Of a stretch of DNA of 64,000 nt, positions 16,115-25,442 are shown piece by piece (position 1 is the stretch's first letter; the number at the start of each line of letters is the position of its first letter). The notes below the pieces were generated by a model. That model worked only from the letters and a program-made list of their open reading frames with translations, did no database searches and had not been told where the DNA came from. The position numbers and the translations under genes were made by a program. The stretch lies in assembly GCF_026651855.1 (NCBI RefSeq), contig NZ_CP093280.1, forward strand, positions 3,450,001-3,514,000, in the 5' to 3' direction. Source of the DNA: Pseudomonas silvicola. Its GTDB lineage: Bacteria; Pseudomonadota; Gammaproteobacteria; Pseudomonadales; Pseudomonadaceae.

Positions 16115-16795
16115 ATGAGAAGAGTACTTTGTATCGAAGATGATCCTGTGGTATCGCAGGAAATCGCCTCCGAATTATCTCGAGCAGGCTTCACCGTCGA
16201 GTGCGTAGCAGACGGTGCCGAAGGGCTGGCTCGTGGCTTAGTGGGTGGTTTCGATGTTATTACCCTGGATCGGATGTTACCCGGAATGGATGGTCTCCAG
16301 GTAATCACTTCATTGCGTCGTGCCGGGATTCGCACACCTGTCATGATGATCAGCGCATTGAGTAATGTTGACGAGCGTCTGAATGGGTTGCGTGCAGGTG
16401 GAGACGACTATCTGGTGAAACCCTTTGCCTCGGAAGAAATGGCTGCGCGCATCGAAGTACTGCTACGCCGTCATGAGGATATCAATGAGCGGGTGACTCA
16501 GCTCAACTTGGATGATTTGATGCTGGATTTGTTGGTGCGTGAAGTCTGCTGCGCAGACCAGCGGATGGCGTTGCCGCAGATGGAATTCAAGCTTTTGGAG
16601 TTTCTGATGCGAAACGCCGGTAAAATAGTTACCCGTGCGCTGATCTTCGAGCAGGTGTGGGGCTACCATTTCGATCCGGGCACCAAGCTAATTGATGTGC
16701 ACTTGGCCCGCTTGCGCCGAAAACTTGAGCAATTAGGCTGCCGCCCTTCAATCAAGACTATTAGAGGGACAGGTTTTGTCCTTGCCACCCAATGA
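16115..16795 (+). CDS. OmpR-family response regulator
   Basis: The 226-residue protein has a receiver domain (residues 1-115) with acidic pocket Asp9/Asp10, phospho-acceptor Asp52 in TLDRMLPGMDG and Lys102 in VKPF. A winged-helix output domain follows (about 130-225) with LPQMEFKLLEFLMRNAGKIVTRALIFEQVWGY and the final RGTGFVL hairpin. It overlaps the kinase gene by 20 bp and follows the porin by 21 bp, the arrangement of CopR/IrlR-like systems that control porins and periplasmic enzymes. The target is probably this cargo block. Confidence 0.92.
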   Translation: MRRVLCIEDDPVVSQEIASELSRAGFTVECVADGAEGLARGLVGGFDVITLDRMLPGMDGLQVITSLRRAGIRTPVMMISALSNVDERLNGLRAGGDDYLVKPFASEEMAARIEVLLRRHEDINERVTQLNLDDLMLDLLVREVCCADQRMALPQMEFKLLEFLMRNAGKIVTRALIFEQVWGYHFDPGTKLIDVHLARLRRKLEQLGCRPSIKTIRGTGFVLATQ

Positions 16796-18158
16796 CCCGA
16801 GCCCCAGCATCTGGCGGACCACGCCAGTGCGGTTGTCTATCTACTTTGCGATATCGTGGATTGTTGGTCTCGTGGCTCTGAATGCCGTGATTTTTTGGGG
16901 GGCTGCAAGTTACCTGGCACACCAAGGCGATGAAATTGTTCAAGGCCAAGCACGAGCGCTGAAGTCGGTTCCCCTAGCAAATCTTCCCGAGCAAATCCGG
17001 CATGCGCAGTTGGGGGATTTGCGAAATGTAAGCTATTACGGCTTGTTCAGCGAAGGGGGAGAAAAACGAGCGGGTAATGTCGAGCATCTACCGACTGATC
17101 TGCCGATTGATGGCAAGCCTCGGGAGCTTACAGAAGTGGGGTTCCAGTACGGAGCTCGCGCTCTGGCGCTGCGATTGGCTGACAACAGTATTCTAATGGT
17201 CGGATACGATGCTAAGACACTCACGGGGTTACGTCTGATTTTGGTGCAGGCCCTGGGTTGGAGCAGCCTGATCATCCTGCTGATGGGGCTGGCGTTAGGG
17301 GCACTTTTAGGGCTTGGCCCTATGCGACGGGTGCGTCAAGTGCAGGAAATCAGCAGTAGGATTGCGACGGGTGATCTGCAGTGGCGGCTGCCGATTGCGG
17401 GTAATGGAGATGAGCTGGACATACTTTCAAGCTTGGTTAATCAAATGATTGGAGAGGTCGCGCGCCTGCTGGATGAGGTCAAGAGTGTCGGCGACAATGT
17501 TGCTCATGACTTGCGCACACCACTTCATGCGATGCGTGCCCAACTGCATCGTACCCTTGAGCAGTGGCAGTTAGAAACTCCGGAGCAGTTGCAAGTGCGG
17601 GTGGAGCAAGCACTCGCCGCTGCTGACATTTTGCTTGGTCGATTCCGGGCGTTGCAGCGCATCGCCGAAATTGACAAGCAGCAGCGTTTGGCTGGCATGG
17701 CCGATTTCGCGCTCGAAGCTTTATTTGACGAGTTGGCCGAGTCTTATGGGGCTGTTGCGGAGGAGACGGGCATAACGCTTCTAACCACCATTGAAGTCGG
17801 CAGCCTGGTGCATGCCGACCGGGCGTTGGTGGCTGAAGCGTTGATCAATCTTTTGGAAAACGCTCTGAAATTTACGGGTGAGGGCGGTACCATTTGGTTC
17901 CGCCTGCAGCGGCCAAATAATGAGGTAGTCATGTTAGTTGAGGATAACGGGCCTGGAATTGCGGCAGAAGACCGCGAAAGGGTCCTCCACCGCTTTGGAC
18001 GCAGCGCTCGTGATCAGCACATACCGGGAGCAGGCTTAGGTCTGGCGATGGTCAGCGCAGTTGCGCGTCTGCATGGCTACCAATTAACTTTGGACGAAGC
18101 CTCTCCTGGGTTGAGAGTGACGTTACGCGGTGCATGTCGTGCCACTGACTCATATTAG
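16776..18158 (+). CDS. Membrane sensor histidine kinase
   Basis: The 460-residue kinase has two transmembrane segments (about 21-45 and 151-171) flanking a periplasmic sensor of about 100 residues. A HAMP linker, the H-box NVAHDLRTPLHAM with His244, an N-box (LINLLENALKFT), and the G-boxes VEDNGPGI and GAGLGLAM follow. The start is a TTG at 16776 inside the regulator gene, with a GGGACAGG ribosome site. It would sense a periplasmic compound, plausibly the substrate or product of the encoded dehydrogenase and lactonase, and phosphorylate the adjacent regulator. Its last 4 bp overlap the end of the convergent cupin gene. Confidence 0.92.
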   Translation: MSLPPNDPSPSIWRTTPVRLSIYFAISWIVGLVALNAVIFWGAASYLAHQGDEIVQGQARALKSVPLANLPEQIRHAQLGDLRNVSYYGLFSEGGEKRAGNVEHLPTDLPIDGKPRELTEVGFQYGARALALRLADNSILMVGYDAKTLTGLRLILVQALGWSSLIILLMGLALGALLGLGPMRRVRQVQEISSRIATGDLQWRLPIAGNGDELDILSSLVNQMIGEVARLLDEVKSVGDNVAHDLRTPLHAMRAQLHRTLEQWQLETPEQLQVRVEQALAAADILLGRFRALQRIAEIDKQQRLAGMADFALEALFDELAESYGAVAEETGITLLTTIEVGSLVHADRALVAEALINLLENALKFTGEGGTIWFRLQRPNNEVVMLVEDNGPGIAAEDRERVLHRFGRSARDQHIPGAGLGLAMVSAVARLHGYQLTLDEASPGLRVTLRGACRATDSY

Positions 18159-18568
18159 GGCTTGATAAGAGTCATTGGGTCCTTTCCGCTCTCCAACACG
18201 TAGGTGGAAAGGATCACTGTTTCCTGATGCCCGTTTTTGAACCAGTGCGCAGTGTATGGCGGCACCAGCGCAGCTTCGCCGGGTTTAAGTTCACGGTCAG
18301 GCTGGCCTTGGACGTACAGCGTACCGCCGCCTCTGAGGATATAACCCGACTCGATGCCAGGATGTTCATGCAGTGGTGCTTGGGCATCTGCTGGCACAAC
18401 CGTTTTCACGATGCGGGTCACGTGGCCTGCTGGGTATTCGGTTTCCATCACTACCGTTTTGTTCTTTTGCATGGCTTGTGCAGACAACGACGGCTCGGCG
18501 GCGAAGCCTTGTGTAGCTATCAGCAGGCTGGCGGCAAGCAGGGCAGTCTGACAATACATCTTATTCAT
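18155..18568 (-). CDS. Secreted cupin protein
   Basis: The 137-residue product has a signal peptide (residues 1-23, LLAASLLIATQGFAAE) and one cupin domain. QAPLHEHPGIESGYILRGGGTLYV carries the first metal motif (quoted region about 72-95), and PGEAALVPPYTAHWFKNG the second. A GGAG ribosome site supports the start at 18568. It is the only minus-strand gene of the cargo block; its TAA overlaps the kinase TAG tail to tail. A periplasmic cupin could isomerise, bind or sequester the sugar or lactone handled by the dehydrogenase. The exact activity is unknown. Confidence 0.8.
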   Translation of the reverse strand: MNKMYCQTALLAASLLIATQGFAAEPSLSAQAMQKNKTVVMETEYPAGHVTRIVKTVVPADAQAPLHEHPGIESGYILRGGGTLYVQGQPDRELKPGEAALVPPYTAHWFKNGHQETVILSTYVLESGKDPMTLIKP

Positions 18569-18800
18569 TACACGCTCCGGGTCAAAATAGACAAGGCTAC
18601 GGCCCACTCCGGGCTGCAGGGCCGTCAGAGTAGGGGGCTTTCCGGTCGTTTAAATAGTTAACTTTTTTTAAATAGGTGGTCTATCGGGCTTGCCGGAATA
18701 TTGGTGCGCCGACTCGCAGAGGCGATCGGTTCAATTCTCCTCAAGGCGTGCGCCGGGCGCATCTCTTGGTTTTTCTGGTCTTGACCGGGTAATAACTGCC

Positions 18801-21272
18801 GTGCAAACAACAACTCGAAACTCCTCGTCAGGCGGACCTTCTGCCTCATGGCCTGCTTCATCAGGCCGAACACTTTTTCTCATTTTTGGCACATTTGTGG
18901 TGCTGGTGGGGCTCGGTATCCTCTACGGAGGAGTGCTACTAGCTCGCCTGGGTGGCTCGCTCTATTACCTTTTTGCTGGTTTGATAACCCTGATTGCTGG
19001 GGTGCAACTGATCCGTCGAAAACTCTCTGCTGTGGTTTTGTTGAGCGCCTTGACGCTGGGGACCCTAATCTGGTCATGGTGGGAGGTTGGGTACAACGGC
19101 TGGGCGATGATACCGCGCTTGGATTGGCTAGTGGTGCTGTGCCTCCTGATGCTGGTCGCTTATCGTGCCGCGCAACGGCAGTTTGTCGGCTTTCGTGGCA
19201 CTCCCTATGTGCTCGCCACTGCGGTCCCTGCGGTGGCCGGGTTGCTGTCGATATTGATCCCACTGTTTTTTCCCTCCAACGTCGAGTTGGCTGATCCGTC
19301 CCTTGCCTTGAGTCGCCCCAGTGAGTCGTACAGCACCAGCGTTATGACTTCGCCAGATGGTAATGTCGCAGCTACTCATGATGAAACCAACTGGACCGGT
19401 TTCGCTGGTTCTAACCTCTCCAACCATTACACCCCGGCCCGTCAGATCACTCCGGAAAACGTTTCAACTCTCAAACGTGCTTGGGAGTTCCATACTGGCG
19501 ACCTGCCGCCTCCAGGGTCGAAGACTCAGTACCTCAATGAAAATACGCCGTTGAAGGTAGGCGACAGCGTCTACGTATGTACTCCAACGCAGAAAGTCAT
19601 CGCCCTTGATGCTGCGACCGGTAAGGAAAAATGGCGCTTTGACCCTAAAGCCAATCCAGTGGCACTTCAAACTGCCGGTGCCTACTGCCGAGGAGTCGCT
19701 TACTACGAAGCTCCTCAAGGTACCGCAGATTGCCCTACCCGTATCATGTGGGGCGTGGACGGCGGCCGTCTTGCAGCGGTTGATGCAAAAACTGGCCAAC
19801 TGTGCCAGAGCTTTGGTGATGGGGGCTATGTCGATCTTCAAAAGCACATCGGCAAGTTTACCCCTGGTTACTGGGGGAATACCTCAGCCCCAATTGTCAT
19901 TCGCGGTAACGTGATCATCGGGCATATGGTTCGCGATGGGCAGGATCGCTATGCGCCTTCAGGCGTGGTACGCGCCTACAATGCGGTGACCGGAAAGTTT
20001 GCATGGGCATGGGATCTCGGCCGCCCTGGTGATACATCAGAACCAGGCCCTGATGGTCAGTACACGCCAGGTACGCCGAATGTCTGGGCGCCGCTGTCGG
20101 CAGACGACAAGCTAGGGCTGGTTTACTTGCCCACCGGTAACGCTGCTGGTGACTTCTGGGGCACCACTCGTACTGCAGCAGAGGAGGATTTCACCGATTC
20201 GCTGGTTGCCGTCGATGCCTCTACTGGCCAAGTTAAATGGCACTTCCGGACTGTTAACCATGATCTTTGGGATTTCGATATCGGCCCACAACCGAATCTG
20301 GTCGACTGGCCGACGGATAAGGGGGTTCGACCGGCAGTGATCCAGGCCACCAAGTCCGGACAGATCTTCGTGTTGGACAGAGAAACTGGCGTGCCGCTAA
20401 TGCCAGTGGAGCAGAAACCTGCCCCCCAAGGCGCCGACGGAGGTAACTGGACTGCTGCTACCCAGCCGTATTCGGTGGGCATGCCAAACACTGTGGGCGC
20501 CCCCAGCAAGACGCCTGAGCGTTTGAAAGAAAGCGATGCTTGGGGTATCAGCCCGTTTGATCAGCTGGAGTGCCGTATCCAGTACCGCAGCGTACGTTAC
20601 GACGGCATGTTCACACCACCGATGATTGGCGGCACTTTGGCCTATCCAGGCAATCACGGTGGCCTGAATTGGGGAGGAGTATCGGTAGACCTGCAGAAAG
20701 GCATCATGGTCTTCAACAGCAACCGAATTCCGTATATCGAACGCCTGGTGCCTCGCGATGAGATCGAAAAGCTAGGTTCACGTTCGCTTAATGAAGGTGG
20801 CCCGGACAAAGGTTTGATGCCTCAGGTTGGTCTTCCGATCGGCGCTCAGAAATCACCTTGGCTGTCTGTACTTAAAGACCCGTGTGTGGCACCGCCATGG
20901 GGTTTCCTGAGCGGGGTTGACCTGCGTACCAAGGATGTGATTTGGCGCCGCCCATTGGGCTCGGGCTACGACACTGGTCCTTTCGGCATTCCGTCTCGAG
21001 TGAAGCTGCAGATGGGCACACCCACTGATAGCGGCCCGCTGACCACGGCCGGCGGCGTGACTATCTTAGGCGCAGCACTGGATAACTACATGCGCGCATT
21101 CGATACCGAAACCGGAAAGTTGCTCTGGGAAGAGCGCTTGCCTGCTGGTGCACAAGGGGCACCTCTGAGCTACGTGCAAAACGGCAAGCAGTATGTCGTC
21201 GCTGTTGTTGGCGGCCATGCCCGCCTGGGCACCACAATCGGTGACAGTGTCATCGCCTGGACCCTGCCGTAA
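18801..21272 (+). CDS. Membrane-bound PQQ-dependent glucose/quinate/shikimate-type dehydrogenase
   Basis: From the GTG at 18801 the protein has 823 residues, the usual size. Five transmembrane helices (about 24-160) anchor it and carry ubiquinone contact sites. A periplasmic PQQ beta-propeller with repeated W motifs follows (ALDAATGKEKWRF, AVDASTGQVKWHF, LDRETG, FDTETGKLLW). NHDLWDFDIGPQPNL holds the Asp aligned with the catalytic base of glucose dehydrogenase, and KSGQIFVLD the Lys that contacts PQQ. The enzyme would oxidise a polyol, aldose or quinate-type substrate in the periplasm and pass electrons to ubiquinone. The downstream lactonase-like gene favours an aldose giving a lactone. Upstream GTG/ATG codons exist, and PQQ synthesis must come from the host. 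Confidence 0.9.
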   Translation: MQTTTRNSSSGGPSASWPASSGRTLFLIFGTFVVLVGLGILYGGVLLARLGGSLYYLFAGLITLIAGVQLIRRKLSAVVLLSALTLGTLIWSWWEVGYNGWAMIPRLDWLVVLCLLMLVAYRAAQRQFVGFRGTPYVLATAVPAVAGLLSILIPLFFPSNVELADPSLALSRPSESYSTSVMTSPDGNVAATHDETNWTGFAGSNLSNHYTPARQITPENVSTLKRAWEFHTGDLPPPGSKTQYLNENTPLKVGDSVYVCTPTQKVIALDAATGKEKWRFDPKANPVALQTAGAYCRGVAYYEAPQGTADCPTRIMWGVDGGRLAAVDAKTGQLCQSFGDGGYVDLQKHIGKFTPGYWGNTSAPIVIRGNVIIGHMVRDGQDRYAPSGVVRAYNAVTGKFAWAWDLGRPGDTSEPGPDGQYTPGTPNVWAPLSADDKLGLVYLPTGNAAGDFWGTTRTAAEEDFTDSLVAVDASTGQVKWHFRTVNHDLWDFDIGPQPNLVDWPTDKGVRPAVIQATKSGQIFVLDRETGVPLMPVEQKPAPQGADGGNWTAATQPYSVGMPNTVGAPSKTPERLKESDAWGISPFDQLECRIQYRSVRYDGMFTPPMIGGTLAYPGNHGGLNWGGVSVDLQKGIMVFNSNRIPYIERLVPRDEIEKLGSRSLNEGGPDKGLMPQVGLPIGAQKSPWLSVLKDPCVAPPWGFLSGVDLRTKDVIWRRPLGSGYDTGPFGIPSRVKLQMGTPTDSGPLTTAGGVTILGAALDNYMRAFDTETGKLLWEERLPAGAQGAPLSYVQNGKQYVVAVVGGHARLGTTIGDSVIAWTLP

Positions 21273-21279
21273 GGCAGGG
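21262..21279 (+). terminator. Hairpin across the dehydrogenase stop codon
   Basis: CCCTGCC and GGCAGGG pair around a GTAA loop that contains the stop codon, followed by TTTC. It could partly terminate or stabilise the dehydrogenase mRNA and so lower expression of the next gene. Confidence 0.45.
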
Positions 21280-21313
21280 TTTCACCCTACAAACAATAAA
21301 AGAGGGTAAAGCT

Positions 21314-22456
21314 ATGCACACCATGTATAGGATTACCGCCTTGGTTGCTGCGCTTTTGGTGAGCATGGCCGGCCAAGCGGACCAGACCAACAATGGCAAG
21401 AGTGCTCCAGCGTTCGGCAGCGGACCCGTGAAAATCGAGCAGGTAGCGTTTTTCCCGGATCAGCAAAGCACCGGCGTTGCAGTATCCAGAACGGGGAGGC
21501 TTTTTGTTAGCCTGCCACGCTTGAGTCTGGATAATCCCATTAGCCTAGGTGAAGTCATCGACGGTAAGATTCGTCCATATCCTGACTTGGCGTGGAATGC
21601 CTACCGTAGCGCAAACGGGGACCGCAATAAGCCGGCCGAGCAATTCGTCACTGCCCAAGCGATTGTCACCGATCATCAGGATAATTTGTGGGTGCTGGAT
21701 CCAGCCACGCCCAAGCGATCGGGCCCCATCAAAGGCGCTGTGAAACTTGTGAAGATTGATCTGGCCCGAGACGAGGTCGTCAAGGTCTTTTATTTTGACG
21801 ATATAGCCGTCCCTGAAGGGGCGTCGCTCAATGACGTCCGCTTCAGTCCCGACGACCACTTCGCTTATTTAAGTGACGTTGCCAATCCAGGTCATGCTGG
21901 TGCAATCGTGGTGATGGATTTGCACACTGGCAAGGCTTGGCGGGCGTTGGATGGCGATCCGTCCACCCAGACAAGTCCAGATCTGTATCTGATGGGTGAT
22001 GGCAAGAAACTACTTGGCCCAGATGGTAAAGGTTTGCAGCTGAACATTGATGGGATAGAGATTTCACCTGACGGAAGCACGTTCTATTGGCAGGCGTTGA
22101 CTGGTGATACGGTTTACAGCGTCCCCACGGCCGACTTGGACGATCCTGCTCGTGCATTGAAGGCCAAGGCTACACCTGTAGCAAAGACGCATCCCGCCGA
22201 CGGTTTGTGGATCGATAGGGCTGGCAGGTTCTTTGTCTCCAACCCAAGTGAGGACTCTGTGGAGGTGGCCGATCACGTAGGTGCCCCTCTGACGCTGCTT
22301 GTCAAAGATAAACGTATGCGTTGGCCCGATAGCTTCGCTCAAGGTGCTGACGGGGCGCTGTATGTGAGTGCGAGCTTTATTGGTGATAGCCCCTGGTTTC
22401 ACCCCGAAGCCAAAACGACGCCCAGTGCAGTGTTTAGGATCACCGCAGGGCAATGA
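21314..22456 (+). CDS. Exported major-royal-jelly/SMP-30-like beta-propeller, probable lactonase
   Basis: The 380-residue protein has a signal peptide (residues 1-22) and the six-bladed propeller pattern of bacterial major-royal-jelly-protein (yellow) homologues. These are annotated as gluconolactonase or SMP-30-like. Markers are STGVAVSRTGRLFVSLPR, NLWVLDPA, LNDVRFSPDDHFAYLSDVANPGHAGAIVV (region 170-200) and ADGLWIDRAGRFFVSNP. Acidic residues in these blades usually bind the catalytic metal in SMP-30 proteins. It lies 42 bp after the PQQ dehydrogenase with its own ribosome site, so hydrolysing the lactone made by that enzyme is the natural proposal. A strong terminator ends the block. Confidence 0.8.
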   Translation: MHTMYRITALVAALLVSMAGQADQTNNGKSAPAFGSGPVKIEQVAFFPDQQSTGVAVSRTGRLFVSLPRLSLDNPISLGEVIDGKIRPYPDLAWNAYRSANGDRNKPAEQFVTAQAIVTDHQDNLWVLDPATPKRSGPIKGAVKLVKIDLARDEVVKVFYFDDIAVPEGASLNDVRFSPDDHFAYLSDVANPGHAGAIVVMDLHTGKAWRALDGDPSTQTSPDLYLMGDGKKLLGPDGKGLQLNIDGIEISPDGSTFYWQALTGDTVYSVPTADLDDPARALKAKATPVAKTHPADGLWIDRAGRFFVSNPSEDSVEVADHVGAPLTLLVKDKRMRWPDSFAQGADGALYVSASFIGDSPWFHPEAKTTPSAVFRITAGQ

Positions 22457-22470
22457 GTTGAAACGGTAAC

Positions 22471-22493
22471 CCTGCCCCTTAAGAGGGGGCAGG
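22471..22493 (+). terminator. Rho-independent terminator of the cargo block
   Basis: CCTGCCCC and GGGGCAGG form an 8-bp GC-rich stem followed directly by TTTT, 15 bp after the last cargo gene. The remaining 200 bp before the ATPase stop codon show no further gene or repeat. Confidence 0.85.
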
Positions 22494-22694
22494 TTTTAGC
22501 CTTGATTGTCACGCTTTTGTACGGTTGATGTTGCGATGGGTGAGTTGTGAAGGCTCTTTGATCCGGGGCCGATACCTCATTTGCCAACTGCATTGAAATT
22601 CGAAAGCAGTAGGCCGTCATCGATGCTGTCTAGCGTTCTATATGTTGGAATATGCTGCTAGCTCCAGTCCCTATCGACAAGCGATAATGGATTT

Positions 22695-25442
22695 TTAACG
22701 GTTCAGTAAGCTGCGTGAACTATCAAGACTCGCTGCAATCTGTTCAGCGGCTTTCAACTCCGAAAAATTGTGGGCGTGCATGAGTTGCCAGCGTTGCACT
22801 TTTTCCTCGGGTTCGGTCATGGCCAGCGCAAGGTAGAGGCTTGGCGGCACCGCGCGGAATAGCGTTTCCATGTTCTTCGCTAGCACCACGCCTTCGGTGT
22901 ACTTGCCCGATGCCTTGCTCGCCGAGAGCAGCAACGCCTTCTGTGCCGGCGTCAGCTTCTTGAATCGGGCGATTTCCTCGATTTCGGCCGGCGGCATGTT
23001 CAGACAGATCCACCATTCGATCATGTTCAGCATGGTCTGCGCGGCGCTGGGGAAGTCGGCCAGGTTCTGGGTGGCCAGCCAGAACCAGGCACCCAGCTTG
23101 CGCCACATCTTCGTGCCCTTGACCACGAACGGCGCCAACAAGGGGTTCTTGGTGATGATGTGGCCCTCGTCAGTCACCATGATCAATGGCCGGCCCAGAT
23201 ATTGATCGCGTTCGGCCAGGTTGTTCACGGTGTTCATCAGGCTGATGTAGCTGATCGACATCTGCGCCTCGTATCCCTCGCGGGCGTAGGTCGCAAGATC
23301 CACGATGGTGACGTCACTCTCAGGCCATGGCGTGCCGGTCCGGTCAAACAAAGTGCCCTCGAAGCCCTGGCAGAACAGGTCGATGGACTCGGCCATCTCC
23401 TGGGCGCGTTCACGGCGCTTATCGGGCAAATGTGCATCACTGGCGACCCGCAACAACGCATCCCGCACGTCATGGGTCATAACCTGCAGCTGGGCATCCG
23501 CGCACGCCTTGGCGGCATCGAGGATGCATTCTCGGATCAGGCTGCGGTCCGCGCGCGTCAGGCGCGCTTCCTCCTTGGCTTCGCCACCGGTGATCATCAA
23601 TCGTGCGGTAATTTCCAGTTCGCCGAGGACGTCGCGTTGCTCATCGTTGTCCGTGTTGCTGTCGTCAAGCTCGTTGGTGGCTAGGCTGGCGACCTGGTCG
23701 GGGCGCTCAACCAGCCGCCGGGCGTCGGCGAAGGGTGCCAGGCTCAACCCGCTGCCCGGCTTGAGTTGGACCTTGTTGACCGATAGCCCTAAGGTAGCGA
23801 AGTAGTCACCTTGTAGGCCAAACGAATTACCGGCCTCGACGATGAACACACGGGGCCGGTAGACGGCCATCACCTGCATGAGGATCGAGACCAAGGTGGC
23901 CGATTTGCCCGCGCCGGTGGGCCCAAACAACAACAGATGGCCGTTCATGGACCGGTCAAACCGCGACAGCGGGTCGAAGGATAGCGGAGCGCCGCCACGG
24001 TTGAAGAACGTAATGCCTGGATTGCCGGTGCCGACGCTGCGTCCCCACAGCGGCAAGAGGTTGGCAACGTGCTGCACGAACAGCAGCCGGGTGTACCAGT
24101 TTCGTTTGTCGCGGTTGGCGTTGTACACCATGGGCAGCCAGCGCAGGTAGCTGTTGCACGCAGCAACTTCATCGCCGTCGCGCACCGGCTGCAGGCCGGC
24201 ACCGAGCAGGACATTGGCGGCCTGGATGGAGCGCTGGCGCAGCTCTTGCTCGTCTTTGCCGCACAAGTAGAACGCCAAGGTGCCTCGGTACAGCTTGTGC
24301 TGTCGGCCGATCAGCGAACGCGCCTCCTCGACATCCTGACGGGTCTGAGTCGAGGCCAAGTTTTCGCCAATGGCCTTGCGCGCGAGCCGGTTCAGCTGTT
24401 CCTCCAGTACGTCTTGCGGTGTCACCACCAGCGTCAAGCTCATGACCGTCGCTTCCGGCATTTGGTCGAACAGCGCATTGAGCGCCTCGCCCTTGCGCGT
24501 CTCTCCGGTGAGTTGGCCGATGTGGGGCGGCTTGCGCAGCTTGTCGACCACCATCACCCGGTGGGGTTGCTGGTCGAAGTACCACAGGCCCTGCTCAACG
24601 TCAGAGCGCGGTTCCTGGTAGAACAGGCGCTCGGCATAATCGTGGTCGAAGGGCAGTTGCAGAGAATCTGCCTCCCCGTCTTCGGGATAGGGCACACGCC
24701 GGTAGAACTCGGGGGGGGATTCGCCGGTCAGGGCCGGGGCAGGGTTGAACCAGGGCAGAAACCAGGCGTAGAAGTCGCGTCCGTTTAACCGTCGAGGGCT
24801 GACGCCGCAGGCTTGCAGGGAGGCGGTGATGCGATCGCAGGCCCTGGCCAGCAGCTGAATGGGCGCTTGTTCCTGGCTGTCGGGTTGAGCATCCAGCCAA
24901 CGATAGATGACCAGGCGAATTCGTCGATTGCTGCCGCGCCACGGCAGGTGCGACACCACGTGGTCGTCAAACAAGCCCCCGGGCTTGGCCACGGCGGCCA
25001 GATGCCGGCGCATCAAGCCGAGAAATGTCTCGGTGAATGGCGTGCCCGCAGCCCGGGGAGCGATATAGCGCTCCAAGCGTTCCAGGTAAGGTGAGAAATC
25101 GCTGTCGTCCTGACAGTAAAACTGCACTACCCATGGCGCCTGGTCGAGCTCATCGAAGCTGTCCTGCAGGGCATCCTCCAGCGCATCACGTGCGGCCAGC
25201 AGCCATTCCGGCTCGCGACCTTCGGTACCGATCGGCTGCAGCTCGAATGCTGCACCGACCGAGCGGTTGTCGTCGAGCAAGAAGCAGCGCTCCGCCTCCA
25301 GGTACTCCACCCACGGCAGGTGGTCGGTGAAGCTCGGGTTGTGTGCGTACTGCGCGGCTTCATCGGCTTGCGTTGCACGTCGGCGCGGCGCGGCGCGCCA
25401 TGCTTTCCAGCGCGGCGGCCCCTGATCGCGCTCTTCGGTCAT
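22695..25442 (-). CDS. Conjugative transfer ATPase, TIGR03744 (PFL_4706; VirB4/TraC-like)
   Basis: The 915-residue protein is the VirB4-class motor of the mating pore. Walker A is LLLFGPTGAGKSATL at about residue 505, and Walker B lies near LIMVTDEGHIITKNPLLAPF at about 760. An ATPase-family motif (WFWLATQNLADFPSAA) and the TIGR03744 N-terminal half (residues 1-480) are present. It energises pilus assembly and substrate passage at the inner membrane. Its ATG overlaps the stop of the TIGR03751 lipoprotein gene (TAATG). In relatives the operon continues to TIGR03757 and TIGR03756; here it stops and cargo follows. Confidence 0.93.
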   Translation of the reverse strand: MTEERDQGPPRWKAWRAAPRRRATQADEAAQYAHNPSFTDHLPWVEYLEAERCFLLDDNRSVGAAFELQPIGTEGREPEWLLAARDALEDALQDSFDELDQAPWVVQFYCQDDSDFSPYLERLERYIAPRAAGTPFTETFLGLMRRHLAAVAKPGGLFDDHVVSHLPWRGSNRRIRLVIYRWLDAQPDSQEQAPIQLLARACDRITASLQACGVSPRRLNGRDFYAWFLPWFNPAPALTGESPPEFYRRVPYPEDGEADSLQLPFDHDYAERLFYQEPRSDVEQGLWYFDQQPHRVMVVDKLRKPPHIGQLTGETRKGEALNALFDQMPEATVMSLTLVVTPQDVLEEQLNRLARKAIGENLASTQTRQDVEEARSLIGRQHKLYRGTLAFYLCGKDEQELRQRSIQAANVLLGAGLQPVRDGDEVAACNSYLRWLPMVYNANRDKRNWYTRLLFVQHVANLLPLWGRSVGTGNPGITFFNRGGAPLSFDPLSRFDRSMNGHLLLFGPTGAGKSATLVSILMQVMAVYRPRVFIVEAGNSFGLQGDYFATLGLSVNKVQLKPGSGLSLAPFADARRLVERPDQVASLATNELDDSNTDNDEQRDVLGELEITARLMITGGEAKEEARLTRADRSLIRECILDAAKACADAQLQVMTHDVRDALLRVASDAHLPDKRRERAQEMAESIDLFCQGFEGTLFDRTGTPWPESDVTIVDLATYAREGYEAQMSISYISLMNTVNNLAERDQYLGRPLIMVTDEGHIITKNPLLAPFVVKGTKMWRKLGAWFWLATQNLADFPSAAQTMLNMIEWWICLNMPPAEIEEIARFKKLTPAQKALLLSASKASGKYTEGVVLAKNMETLFRAVPPSLYLALAMTEPEEKVQRWQLMHAHNFSELKAAEQIAASLDSSRSLLNR

